A DNA stretch of 64,000 nucleotides from Streptomyces cinereus (GTDB taxonomy: Bacteria; Pseudomonadota; Gammaproteobacteria; Pseudomonadales; Moraxellaceae), in NCBI GenBank assembly GCA_014647715.1, contig BMPS01000001.1, positions 186,324-250,323 on the forward strand, in the 5' to 3' direction. The notes under the pieces were generated by a model. That model saw nothing but the letters and a program-made list of their open reading frames with translations, did not search any database and was not told the DNA's origin. A program made the translations under genes and the position numbers. The stretch's first letter is position 1. Each line of letters opens with the position of its first letter. Below are positions 6,776 to 14,200 of this stretch, piece by piece.

Positions 6776-9769
6776 TTATTGATGGGTTTGTGTTTTTTTA
6801 ACCGCTTGCGTAGCATCAGGCGCTAAATTCGCCACTGAATCAGCCAGTGGGTTGGCGCTGGTAGGACGGCTAATCGCCGAGCTTTGATACATCTGTTTGG
6901 CTAACACCATGCCTGCCTGTACCGCTCGGTTAATGCCATCGCGGGGGTCATCAACCAAGCCGTTTTTAGTCCAGTTACGCTCAACCAATACCGCTACCGC
7001 TTTATCCCATTTGCCATTTTTATCTTTTAGTCCATAGACAAACCATTTATACGGACGAGCATAACACGCCACCGATGGCTGAGTTTTGCCTGCGCGAATG
7101 TCCGCATTGTTACACAGATTTGCCACCATACTGGCGGTGACATTGGGGGTATAAAAGCTGCGACCGTTTTGGCGGGTGGGATAGTTAAAGCCGGGTGTGC
7201 CTGTTTTGCCCACCATCACGCCCTGTGTCCATGCACAGCTACCAATCGCTTGGTTACAGGCAGCAAAAGCTGTGCCATTGCCGCCGCCCAAACCTGTGCC
7301 TGCTAGCAGCGTACCTGATAATAAATTGAGCGCACCGCGGGCGTCAGATTGGTTGATGCCCAGTGGCTTGGCGCCGAGTTGGCTGGTAGCTGTGGTCAAT
7401 GTCTCTTGACTTTGGGCATCGCCTCGCCAGGCTTTAGGGCGCAGCGGAATTTGATTGACGCCCCACAAATCCTCAATTAAATGCACGCCACGACGCTGGG
7501 TCGCGCCATTATCGGCAATCAGCAGATTGGCAAACATATCCGACACACCCAGTACCGAGGTTTTGGCATTACCTGCCCCAAACACTTGGTTCATGCTGGC
7601 ATTGAGCATATCGCCCCCTTGACGACACGCCCCATTCATACGTCCACCATTGGCTTTGACACAACTTGCCACTTGGCTTTCGGTAAATTGCAATTGCTTG
7701 GTGGTGTAGTGTTGCTTGCCATCGGTGAGCAGTACACCTGAAAAATAGCGGCTTTGTAGCATCGGGTCACTATTGTAGGCTTTACCAAACAGTAAATCTT
7801 TAAATCCACAATTCACTCCCCCTTTATCGGCGCAATTCACACTCCAGCCCATGTCATCACTGGCTTTTTTAAAGGCGGGCATACCTTGGCAAACGCCTTG
7901 TCGGTCACGTTGCAATGACATCGCACTGGTCGTGCGTTGACAATATAAAAAATTCGCCACTTTTTCGGTAGATGAGCTTGCTATCACTTGTTTAAGATAC
8001 TGCGCTTCAGGGGTTTGCATATTTTTAAAACGCGGATTGGCTCGTACCAGTGCCAATGCTTGTACGGTTTTAACGGTCGAACCTGGGTACACGGTTTGGT
8101 ATAACGCATGGTTCATGAGATTTTGCTTGCTCCAGTCTTTTTTCCACAGTATCGGGCAACCTGTGGGCTTAATCGTGGTATCGCCATTATCGGCACGGTA
8201 GCAGTCGGAGTCAGCGCTAGCAAGGGCAAGCACGCCTTGGGTTTTGACATCAATCACCGCGATACCGATACTGCGTACCAAGGCGTTCTCATACATGCCA
8301 TTGGCGACGTTTTGCAACGCAGGCGATAGCAAGTTATTACAGTCCGTGCCATTGGGGTTATTGGTGACACAATCCGCTACTTGCTGGGCTGTGGTCTGTA
8401 CGGCGGGATCCAAGGTTAACGCCATGTTGTAGCCGATTTTGATATTCGAGCCATCGACATTGATACTATTGATTGGCGGTGCCGTGAGTTTTTGCCACCA
8501 GCTGCGTTGATCATTTTTTTGTTGGTAGCTTTGATAAGCATCCAATAACTGACGGTCAAAATGGCTGGCGTGAATGTTGGACAATTCGCTATACATCAAC
8601 CCTAGATTGGTCGGTAAAGCAACCTCGGTTTTGCTGGTGGAGGCAATCCGTTTTTTCGGGTCTTGCGTGGGTTTATCTTGGAGGGTTTGCAGCACGCCAT
8701 TGGCTTGGTTTTGAATATCGTTTTTGGTTTTAGTAAAAGCATTGTTGGGGTCGGCCACGCCTGCATTTGGTAAAGTCGCCGCCCCTGTCAATGATTTAGC
8801 CAACAAGGATTTGACCGACATCGGAATCAATCTAGGGTTATTACAAAGCTGGGTTAATGGGTCAACGTCACCTGTGTCAGTCATGGTATTGCTACGATTA
8901 TCGACGTATAGGTAGCCTGTTTGATTGTCCGCCGTTTTGGCGGTTTTGATGTACACACAGCCCGGCAGCCCATACCAAGGGTTGGTTTGGGTGAGCCAAT
9001 TGGTTGGTATATGGGCGACATTGGGGTCGTTTTGATTGCGGCGATTGGGCTGTTGTTCTCGCCATTGTAGCTGCAACAATCGCTCGGGGCTGGCAAGCGT
9101 TTTTAACGCAAAGGCTAACGCGTCTTCGTTGATATGTTGCTCACAGGCTTGTTGCCAAAGGCTGGCAGTTTGCAATTGGTATTGGTTGGCTAGACGTTTT
9201 TGCTGATACAAGCTGAGCAGACTTTGATTGACTCGGTTGATACTGTCGGTAAAACGGGCTTGGTTTTTGGGCTCAGTTAAATCGCACGTTTTGGCAGGCG
9301 TGGCGTTGACCGAACTTGATAAATTAGCGGTTGCACTTTGGGTATTAGTATTTTGGCTGTTGGCTTGGTTGACCACATCCGCCATACCTAGATTATCGAC
9401 GACAACTGCCACGGCGTTTTCATTCGCCTCTGCATTGTACGTGGTATTTGAGGCAGTTAAGGGCGAGAGATACCACGCCACCCAGCCGATAAGACCGACA
9501 ACAAACACCACCAAAATCACTTGTAAGTTGGTCAAAATGGTTTTGTAAAGCGCTTGAGAAACCCGAAAACTGGCAGCACGGCTGTCATCTTTAATTGTTT
9601 TGGCTTTTTTAGACGAGTTGCTAGGCATCGCAGTTTCGCGATCATCTAAGTCATTGATACTATCAGTCGGTGATGGATTGTCCAAATCTATGTTTTGGAC
9701 AATTTCTAAATTGCCACTGTTCCTAGTTTCTTGATTATTGTCGTCTTTCGGGGTTTGGTTTTCGGTCAT
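6776..9769 (-). CDS. Penicillin-binding transpeptidase with an enlarged N-terminal region
   Basis: A 997-residue class B-like transpeptidase that would crosslink peptidoglycan. After a polar cytoplasmic tail (1-75) comes one membrane span (about 78-100, ILVVFVVGLIGWVAWYL), then some 350 extracytoplasmic residues with several Cys, then the transpeptidase domain. The acyl-serine motif is S564-T-V-K (GSTVKT) and the third motif is K855-T-G (VGKTGTPG). The middle SxN motif is not clear; S598-S-S is a candidate. The enzyme is much longer than typical PBP2/PBP3 (600-650). It lies upstream of the FHA-like gene and downstream of the toxin-antitoxin insert; a ribosome site (AAGG) precedes the ATG. It is probably the partner of the FtsW/RodA-type protein at 11006. 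Confidence 0.85.
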   Translation of the reverse strand: MTENQTPKDDNNQETRNSGNLEIVQNIDLDNPSPTDSINDLDDRETAMPSNSSKKAKTIKDDSRAASFRVSQALYKTILTNLQVILVVFVVGLIGWVAWYLSPLTASNTTYNAEANENAVAVVVDNLGMADVVNQANSQNTNTQSATANLSSSVNATPAKTCDLTEPKNQARFTDSINRVNQSLLSLYQQKRLANQYQLQTASLWQQACEQHINEDALAFALKTLASPERLLQLQWREQQPNRRNQNDPNVAHIPTNWLTQTNPWYGLPGCVYIKTAKTADNQTGYLYVDNRSNTMTDTGDVDPLTQLCNNPRLIPMSVKSLLAKSLTGAATLPNAGVADPNNAFTKTKNDIQNQANGVLQTLQDKPTQDPKKRIASTSKTEVALPTNLGLMYSELSNIHASHFDRQLLDAYQSYQQKNDQRSWWQKLTAPPINSINVDGSNIKIGYNMALTLDPAVQTTAQQVADCVTNNPNGTDCNNLLSPALQNVANGMYENALVRSIGIAVIDVKTQGVLALASADSDCYRADNGDTTIKPTGCPILWKKDWSKQNLMNHALYQTVYPGSTVKTVQALALVRANPRFKNMQTPEAQYLKQVIASSSTEKVANFLYCQRTTSAMSLQRDRQGVCQGMPAFKKASDDMGWSVNCADKGGVNCGFKDLLFGKAYNSDPMLQSRYFSGVLLTDGKQHYTTKQLQFTESQVASCVKANGGRMNGACRQGGDMLNASMNQVFGAGNAKTSVLGVSDMFANLLIADNGATQRRGVHLIEDLWGVNQIPLRPKAWRGDAQSQETLTTATSQLGAKPLGINQSDARGALNLLSGTLLAGTGLGGGNGTAFAACNQAIGSCAWTQGVMVGKTGTPGFNYPTRQNGRSFYTPNVTASMVANLCNNADIRAGKTQPSVACYARPYKWFVYGLKDKNGKWDKAVAVLVERNWTKNGLVDDPRDGINRAVQAGMVLAKQMYQSSAISRPTSANPLADSVANLAPDATQAVKKTQTHQ

Positions 9770-9794
9770 TACCTTAATCCGTGTAAATCAATTA

Positions 9795-9823
9795 TTGAAA
9801 ATACTTCATTGAAGTATTAAAAT
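9795..9823 (+). promoter_or_regulatory. Promoter with internal operator of the RelE/NadS toxin-antitoxin pair
   Basis: TTGAAA (9795-9800) and TAAAAT (9818-9823) are separated by 17 bases. A perfect 9-base inverted repeat with a single central base (aatacttca-t-tgaagtatt, 9800-9818) fills the spacer exactly. This fits autorepression by the HTH antitoxin. The site is also only 31 bases from the PBP start codon on the other strand. Confidence 0.7.
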
Positions 9824-9848
9824 ACATTAACATATTTTGAGAAAAACC

Positions 9849-10190
9849 ATGTTGCACTTTATTGAAACACCGCTTTTTACCAAGCAAATCAAAGAACTGA
9901 CAGACGATGATAATTATCGAGATTTGCAAGAGGATTTAATAAAAAATCCCCAGCAAGGCGAACTAGTTCAAGGTACAGGCGGTGTTCGTAAAACTCGTTG
10001 GTCGTCATCATCTTCTACTGGTAAAAGCGGTGGTATGCGTATCATTTACTATTATATAGAGGAGTCGGGCAAGTTTTTTATGTTATTGGCTTACCCAAAA
10101 TCAAAAAAAGTCACACTATCTGCTGCAGAAAAAGCAAATTTGCGTAAATTCACAACTGCTATCAAACAGGTACTACACAATGAGCAATGA
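9849..10190 (+). CDS. RelE/HigB family toxin of a type II toxin-antitoxin system
   Basis: A 113-residue protein of the RelE/ParE superfamily, likely a ribosome-dependent mRNA interferase. Family features: ETPLFTKQIKELTDD at the start, GTGGVRKTRWSSS, then RIIYYYIEESGKFFMLLAYPKSKK and a C-terminal helix. The group is the one paired with NadS-type antitoxins. The ATG at 9849 was chosen; an in-frame TTG lies at 9837. The toxin gene comes first and overlaps the antitoxin gene by 11 bases, the usual order for HigBA/RelE-NadS pairs. Orientation is opposite to the flanking cell-wall genes, indicating insertion. Confidence 0.88.
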   Translation: MLHFIETPLFTKQIKELTDDDNYRDLQEDLIKNPQQGELVQGTGGVRKTRWSSSSSTGKSGGMRIIYYYIEESGKFFMLLAYPKSKKVTLSAAEKANLRKFTTAIKQVLHNEQ

Positions 10191-10461
10191 ATTTTATGAT
10201 GATTTATCATTATCTCTTTCTCAAGCATTAAGCATTGCCAAAGGCGAAACCGAGCCAAGCCGTGTTTTTAGTTATGAGTTGCCAGATATTAAGGCAATCC
10301 GAGCTAAAACAGGGCTAACACAGGCACAATTCGCCGATAAGTTAAATATAAGTTCTCGCACGTTACAAAATTGGGAGCAAGGTACAAGACACCCTACAGG
10401 GGCAACGATTACGCTCATGCGGCTTTTGGAAAAAAAACCAGAACTGATTGCGTTGGCTTAA
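10180..10461 (+). CDS. NadS/HigA-type helix-turn-helix antitoxin
   Basis: A 93-residue XRE-type DNA-binding protein. The helix-turn-helix is residues about 46-75 (TGLTQAQFADKLNISSRTLQNWEQG), followed by the typical HPTGATITLMRLLEKKP. It should neutralise the toxin encoded just upstream and repress the pair through the inverted repeat at 9800-9818. The gene ends one base before the stop codon of the convergent Mrr-type gene; no terminator is seen between the two. Confidence 0.9.
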   Translation: MSNEFYDDLSLSLSQALSIAKGETEPSRVFSYELPDIKAIRAKTGLTQAQFADKLNISSRTLQNWEQGTRHPTGATITLMRLLEKKPELIALA

Positions 10462-10462
10462 C

Positions 10463-10996
10463 TTAATTAAATTTATCAAAATAACTTTCGTCAATTTCAA
10501 AGGATGATGTTATTTTTGCACTTACAGCAATCTTGTTTCGTAACATATGCTTTATGATTCTTTGACCATCAAAAAGCTCAATACTTTTACCCTTATTCTC
10601 TAATTCTTCAACATAGTTAATAGCTTGTTTTGAGAAAGTAGAAGTGGTAATAAAAATTCCAACTGTGATATCTTCGGTTAGCATTGCTCCAGCGAAGGCT
10701 TGTAGTTCAGGTCTACTGATTGAGGTTTTGTCATAACGTTTACATTGGACAAAAACTTTTTCTTTACCTTTACCAAATGTTTTTGGTGCTTCAATTACCC
10801 CATCTACTCCGCCATCACCGACTTGACCGTTATGGAAAGTTTCGACTTCGCCGCCACGTGCTTTAGCGACACTTTTAATTAAATCTAGGGCAAATTTTTC
10901 AAAGGCAGTTGGGTGCAGTTGCTTTAATTTAAGCAGTAATTCGACATCTAGATTTTGGTTTTCATTGTGCAATAAATCTTGTTGAGGTATAGCCAC
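10463..10996 (-). CDS. Stand-alone Mrr-type restriction endonuclease domain
   Basis: A 177-residue PD-(D/E)xK nuclease. The Mrr catalytic core is visible: E33 in the FEKF helix, D65 in GDGGVDGVI, and Q84-C-K86 in VFVQCKRY, then AGAMLTEDITVGIFITTSTFS. Mrr proteins normally carry an N-terminal winged-helix DNA-binding domain of about 100 residues; here only some 25 residues precede the core, so it is either truncated or a short form. The start is GTG with a good ribosome site (GGGGA) that overlaps the stop of the FtsW/RodA-type gene, so it would be translated from the same message. No methyltransferase is nearby. Methyl-dependent restriction is possible but unproven. Confidence 0.85.
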   Translation of the reverse strand: MAIPQQDLLHNENQNLDVELLLKLKQLHPTAFEKFALDLIKSVAKARGGEVETFHNGQVGDGGVDGVIEAPKTFGKGKEKVFVQCKRYDKTSISRPELQAFAGAMLTEDITVGIFITTSTFSKQAINYVEELENKGKSIELFDGQRIIKHMLRNKIAVSAKITSSFEIDESYFDKFN

Positions 10997-11005
10997 AAAT
11001 TTCCC

Positions 11006-13237
11006 CTATTCCCTAATCATCAACTTCGGTTGAAACAGCGCCAAACTGAGCATAATACTATTGAGCCATAAGTTACTGGTGCCATAACTCAAAAACGGCA
11101 ACGTCACCCCCGTGAGCGGTAAAATCCCTAAATTTCCCGAAATGGTGACAAGTGCCTGAAACACCGTAATAACCACCCACAGCAAAATCACCCACGCCAG
11201 CAAAAAATAACCACCCGACAACAGCCGTGATTTCATCTGCTCACTGGCGAACGCCATCTGCTGACGGGCAATGAGCGCAAGCCACGCAAAATACACCATC
11301 ATCAGCACCACACTTGCCCCGATACCCACCACTGCCATCACCGAGGTAATCGTATAGTCACTTTGCATCTGTAGCGGCACGCCCTGACATCCCGACAAAT
11401 GGCTGTTTGTTAAGTGATAACCACACCACGGAATATAGCCAAACCCATAGCCAATCATCGGCACACTATCGCGAAACCAATGCAAAATCGCCATCTGATC
11501 GTTGCTCGCCACAAACGGATTGACCCACGCATTGACCCGCTCGGCAGTACGCGCATCAAAACCGCTTAAATTCACCAATACCATCATCAGCAAAAGCAAA
11601 ATCGCGGTACTCGACAACACGCCCAGAATATAACCCCGTCCGCCCATTTGGAAAATCTTGTTGGATAGCGCCACGCCCACCAAAAAGGTAAACAAAAACA
11701 AAAATACCAGCATGGTGCCTTTTTCATTGGCAATACCCAGTGCGATAAACGGCAACACCACCGCAAAAGCAAGGAGCAGGGTCATTTTTTTGGAGCGAAA
11801 GAACAGATGATTAATCAAGCCGCGTTGGTTAATCGCCAAAAACACGCCCAAAAACACCATCAGCCAAATCTTTGACAGTTCAGCGACTTTCGCACTGTCA
11901 CTGTGAATCAACACTGCCAAGCCCAGATAGCCCACCGCAAAGGCAAGCAGCCACACACGGGCTTTAGTCATCGCCGATTTGACGTTGCCCCAACTGCTGT
12001 GTAGTAAGTTATTGGCAACAAGGGTTTTAAGCCCCCAACTCAGCAAACTGCTAATCGGGCGAGCCAGGCTAATAAACACAAAACACCAAAACAAATCTTT
12101 GAAATGATTGAGAAAAATATAACGCAGTGACAGATAACTACGGGTGCTTAAATCAAATAAAATCATCAAACCAAAGGTGGCAAAGCCTACAAACAACGGA
12201 TAAATCCACGCAGATGATAGCATGGCACGGTTGTCGGGGAATTTTTCCATCAACCGACGCATGGGTGAAAAAATCGTTAACACACTCAGTAGCACGCCAA
12301 CGCAAAACAGTACGCCCCCCACCATCATCGGCAATATCACTGTATGGCTAACACCCGCAATAACCAGTCCCCACACAGTGATGGCTATCGGTAACACTTC
12401 CAGCCAATGCTTACGCCTCGACAGCCATAGCAAGCCCCACGTCACCCACGACCAAATACACACCTGAGTGAGCATTCCCAAATGCGTGGGCGTGCCAATT
12501 AACGGCAGTAAATTGTTCGCTTGCAGGGCTTTTTGTTGGTTGTTATTGGCGTCATAGATACTGGCAACATCATTTGCCGATTGATTTAACAGTTTGGCAA
12601 TGGCAGGCTGATTGCTAAACAGGCGATTGTAGGCAAAACGTCGATTGCCATCAGCAACCGCAAGCAATGACACCGCAAAATTGGCTTGGTCAGCAGGGGA
12701 TAATTTATCGGTTTTCAGCGCCATTAGGTTGTTTAAACTATCGAGTTGCCCACTAGCGTTAAGGTGTAGCCAATCTTGTCGATTGCTGAGTTTATCGCCA
12801 CCCAAATTCACTTCGGTTTCATTTTCAACCAGCTGGGTTTGGCGTTGCTGTTTGCCTTGGGCTTGCCATGTGGCCGCTAAGGCTTGTTGGGTTTTGGCAA
12901 AATGTTGCTTTGCCTCACTCATTAATTGTGTGGGCTGACTGGCTTGGGCACAGGCTTGAGTCATGCCATAGTTGCGGTCATTACGGTTGTCATACAGATT
13001 AGTAATAACGTTGTCACCACAATATTTGCTGAGCAGTTGCGGTTTGGCGATGCCGTCAGTATAGCTGGTGAGTTCAAGTTGATAACGCTGCAGTTTGGGT
13101 GAATGGGCGTAATCTGCCAGTAAAAACGCCCCAATTAACAGGAGCCATACCACCGCCAAAATCATGATTTCGCTCAACGCTTGCGCTTTGGTGTTGGGTT
13201 TTTTGCTGGCTTTTGTACGACTCACTATGTTTAGCAT
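11006..13237 (-). CDS. FtsW/RodA/SpoVE (SEDS) family protein with large extracytoplasmic insert
   Basis: A 743-residue membrane protein; SEDS peptidoglycan glycosyltransferases are usually 370-420. A first span (about 20-40) is followed by some 200 mostly polar residues with two Cys, and then at least ten spans. The C-terminal signature is typical of the family: LGILPLTGVTLPFLSYGTSNL. I read the polar region as an extracytoplasmic sensor or partner-binding insertion. ATG at 13237 was chosen; an in-frame TTG lies 12 bases upstream. It sits 49 bases after the zinc-ribbon/RDD gene. Whether it elongates, divides or serves a special cell-wall task cannot be read from sequence. Confidence 0.87.
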   Translation of the reverse strand: MLNIVSRTKASKKPNTKAQALSEIMILAVVWLLLIGAFLLADYAHSPKLQRYQLELTSYTDGIAKPQLLSKYCGDNVITNLYDNRNDRNYGMTQACAQASQPTQLMSEAKQHFAKTQQALAATWQAQGKQQRQTQLVENETEVNLGGDKLSNRQDWLHLNASGQLDSLNNLMALKTDKLSPADQANFAVSLLAVADGNRRFAYNRLFSNQPAIAKLLNQSANDVASIYDANNNQQKALQANNLLPLIGTPTHLGMLTQVCIWSWVTWGLLWLSRRKHWLEVLPIAITVWGLVIAGVSHTVILPMMVGGVLFCVGVLLSVLTIFSPMRRLMEKFPDNRAMLSSAWIYPLFVGFATFGLMILFDLSTRSYLSLRYIFLNHFKDLFWCFVFISLARPISSLLSWGLKTLVANNLLHSSWGNVKSAMTKARVWLLAFAVGYLGLAVLIHSDSAKVAELSKIWLMVFLGVFLAINQRGLINHLFFRSKKMTLLLAFAVVLPFIALGIANEKGTMLVFLFLFTFLVGVALSNKIFQMGGRGYILGVLSSTAILLLLMMVLVNLSGFDARTAERVNAWVNPFVASNDQMAILHWFRDSVPMIGYGFGYIPWCGYHLTNSHLSGCQGVPLQMQSDYTITSVMAVVGIGASVVLMMVYFAWLALIARQQMAFASEQMKSRLLSGGYFLLAWVILLWVVITVFQALVTISGNLGILPLTGVTLPFLSYGTSNLWLNSIMLSLALFQPKLMIRE

Positions 13238-13286
13238 GGGGTTTTCCAAATTGATTAACTTTTTTATTGCTATCCCTGTTTAAAAA

Positions 13287-14159
13287 TTAATTGGGGTCAT
13301 ACAACACCACCGTACGCGCGATTAAATCATGCAGCGTTTGTTTACGGGCGGTAAACCACATCAAAAAACCAAATGGCAGCAAAATCAGTTTGAGCGTTTC
13401 TCGAATCAGCGCATGGAAAAAGTTAACCCGTTGACCCTGCATACCAAACACCCACATACCCATAATCACCTTGCCCACCGTTGCTTGTCGTCCCAAACAG
13501 GTCAATAACGTCATATAGAACAAATAAAATCCATACGCTATCAAGGCAAGGGTTTGATCACTAAACCCACGAATGCCAAGCTGCGGTAAAATCTGCGGCA
13601 ACAATAATTGATAAGCCAATCCCAATAATAAACTCACTAACGCTAAATCAAATAGATAAGCCAATGCGCGGCGCACAAAACCTGCATACAGCATGGTATA
13701 AGCCGGCTTACGAGTCTGCAGCGCGGTCGAAGGCAGCTGATTGGTAGCGGGTGTTGGGTATTGGCTAGGTTGTTGTGGTTGTACTGTGGGAGCGACATAA
13801 GGATTTGCGTAGTCAGAGGGTTGTGTGGGTGGATTTGACGCCTGAGCAATATCAAGCTGTTGATAATTAGGCTGTGCATAGATTGGTTGAGCAGGTTGCT
13901 GCATGGGTTGACTAGCCTGAGCAGCTGGCATATCGGTCGGTTGATAATTGCCTGCAGATGGATTTGGTGTAAAACTTTGCCAAGTAGAATGTTCTGGCTG
14001 CGGCACCTGAGAGGTCTGAGGCGCGTCATAGGCATTATAGCCACTTGTCGGCTGAGTATGATTATCAGATTGTTGCGCAAACTGACGACTGCCACAATTT
14101 GGGCACATAACCGCAGTTTTTGGTAATTTTTGACCACATTGTTGGCAGACAATAATCAT
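13287..14159 (-). CDS. Zinc-ribbon and RDD domain membrane protein
   Basis: A 290-residue protein in three parts. The N-terminal 22 residues form a zinc ribbon (C5xxC8 and C19xxC22). A Gln/Pro/Ser/Tyr-rich disordered stretch follows (about 28-140). The C-terminal 145 residues are an RDD domain with three or four hydrophobic segments (RRALAYLFDLALVSLLLG, then TVGKVIMGMWV). RDD proteins are small membrane proteins of uncertain transport or accessory role. Placed between the kinase gene (41 bases) and the SEDS gene (49 bases), it could be an adaptor or a phosphorylation target, since its linker is rich in Ser and Thr; that is inference. Confidence 0.82.
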   Translation of the reverse strand: MIIVCQQCGQKLPKTAVMCPNCGSRQFAQQSDNHTQPTSGYNAYDAPQTSQVPQPEHSTWQSFTPNPSAGNYQPTDMPAAQASQPMQQPAQPIYAQPNYQQLDIAQASNPPTQPSDYANPYVAPTVQPQQPSQYPTPATNQLPSTALQTRKPAYTMLYAGFVRRALAYLFDLALVSLLLGLAYQLLLPQILPQLGIRGFSDQTLALIAYGFYLFYMTLLTCLGRQATVGKVIMGMWVFGMQGQRVNFFHALIRETLKLILLPFGFLMWFTARKQTLHDLIARTVVLYDPN

Positions 14160-14200
14160 AGATGTTTACTACCCTATTTTCATATTTTCAATTCGATAAA

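Noticed and set aside
13643-14152. A 169-codon frame overlapping the zinc-ribbon/RDD gene on the same strand
   Set aside because: It lies in another frame of the Gln/Pro-rich linker, and such repetitive DNA opens spurious frames. The zinc ribbon and RDD domain prove the other frame.
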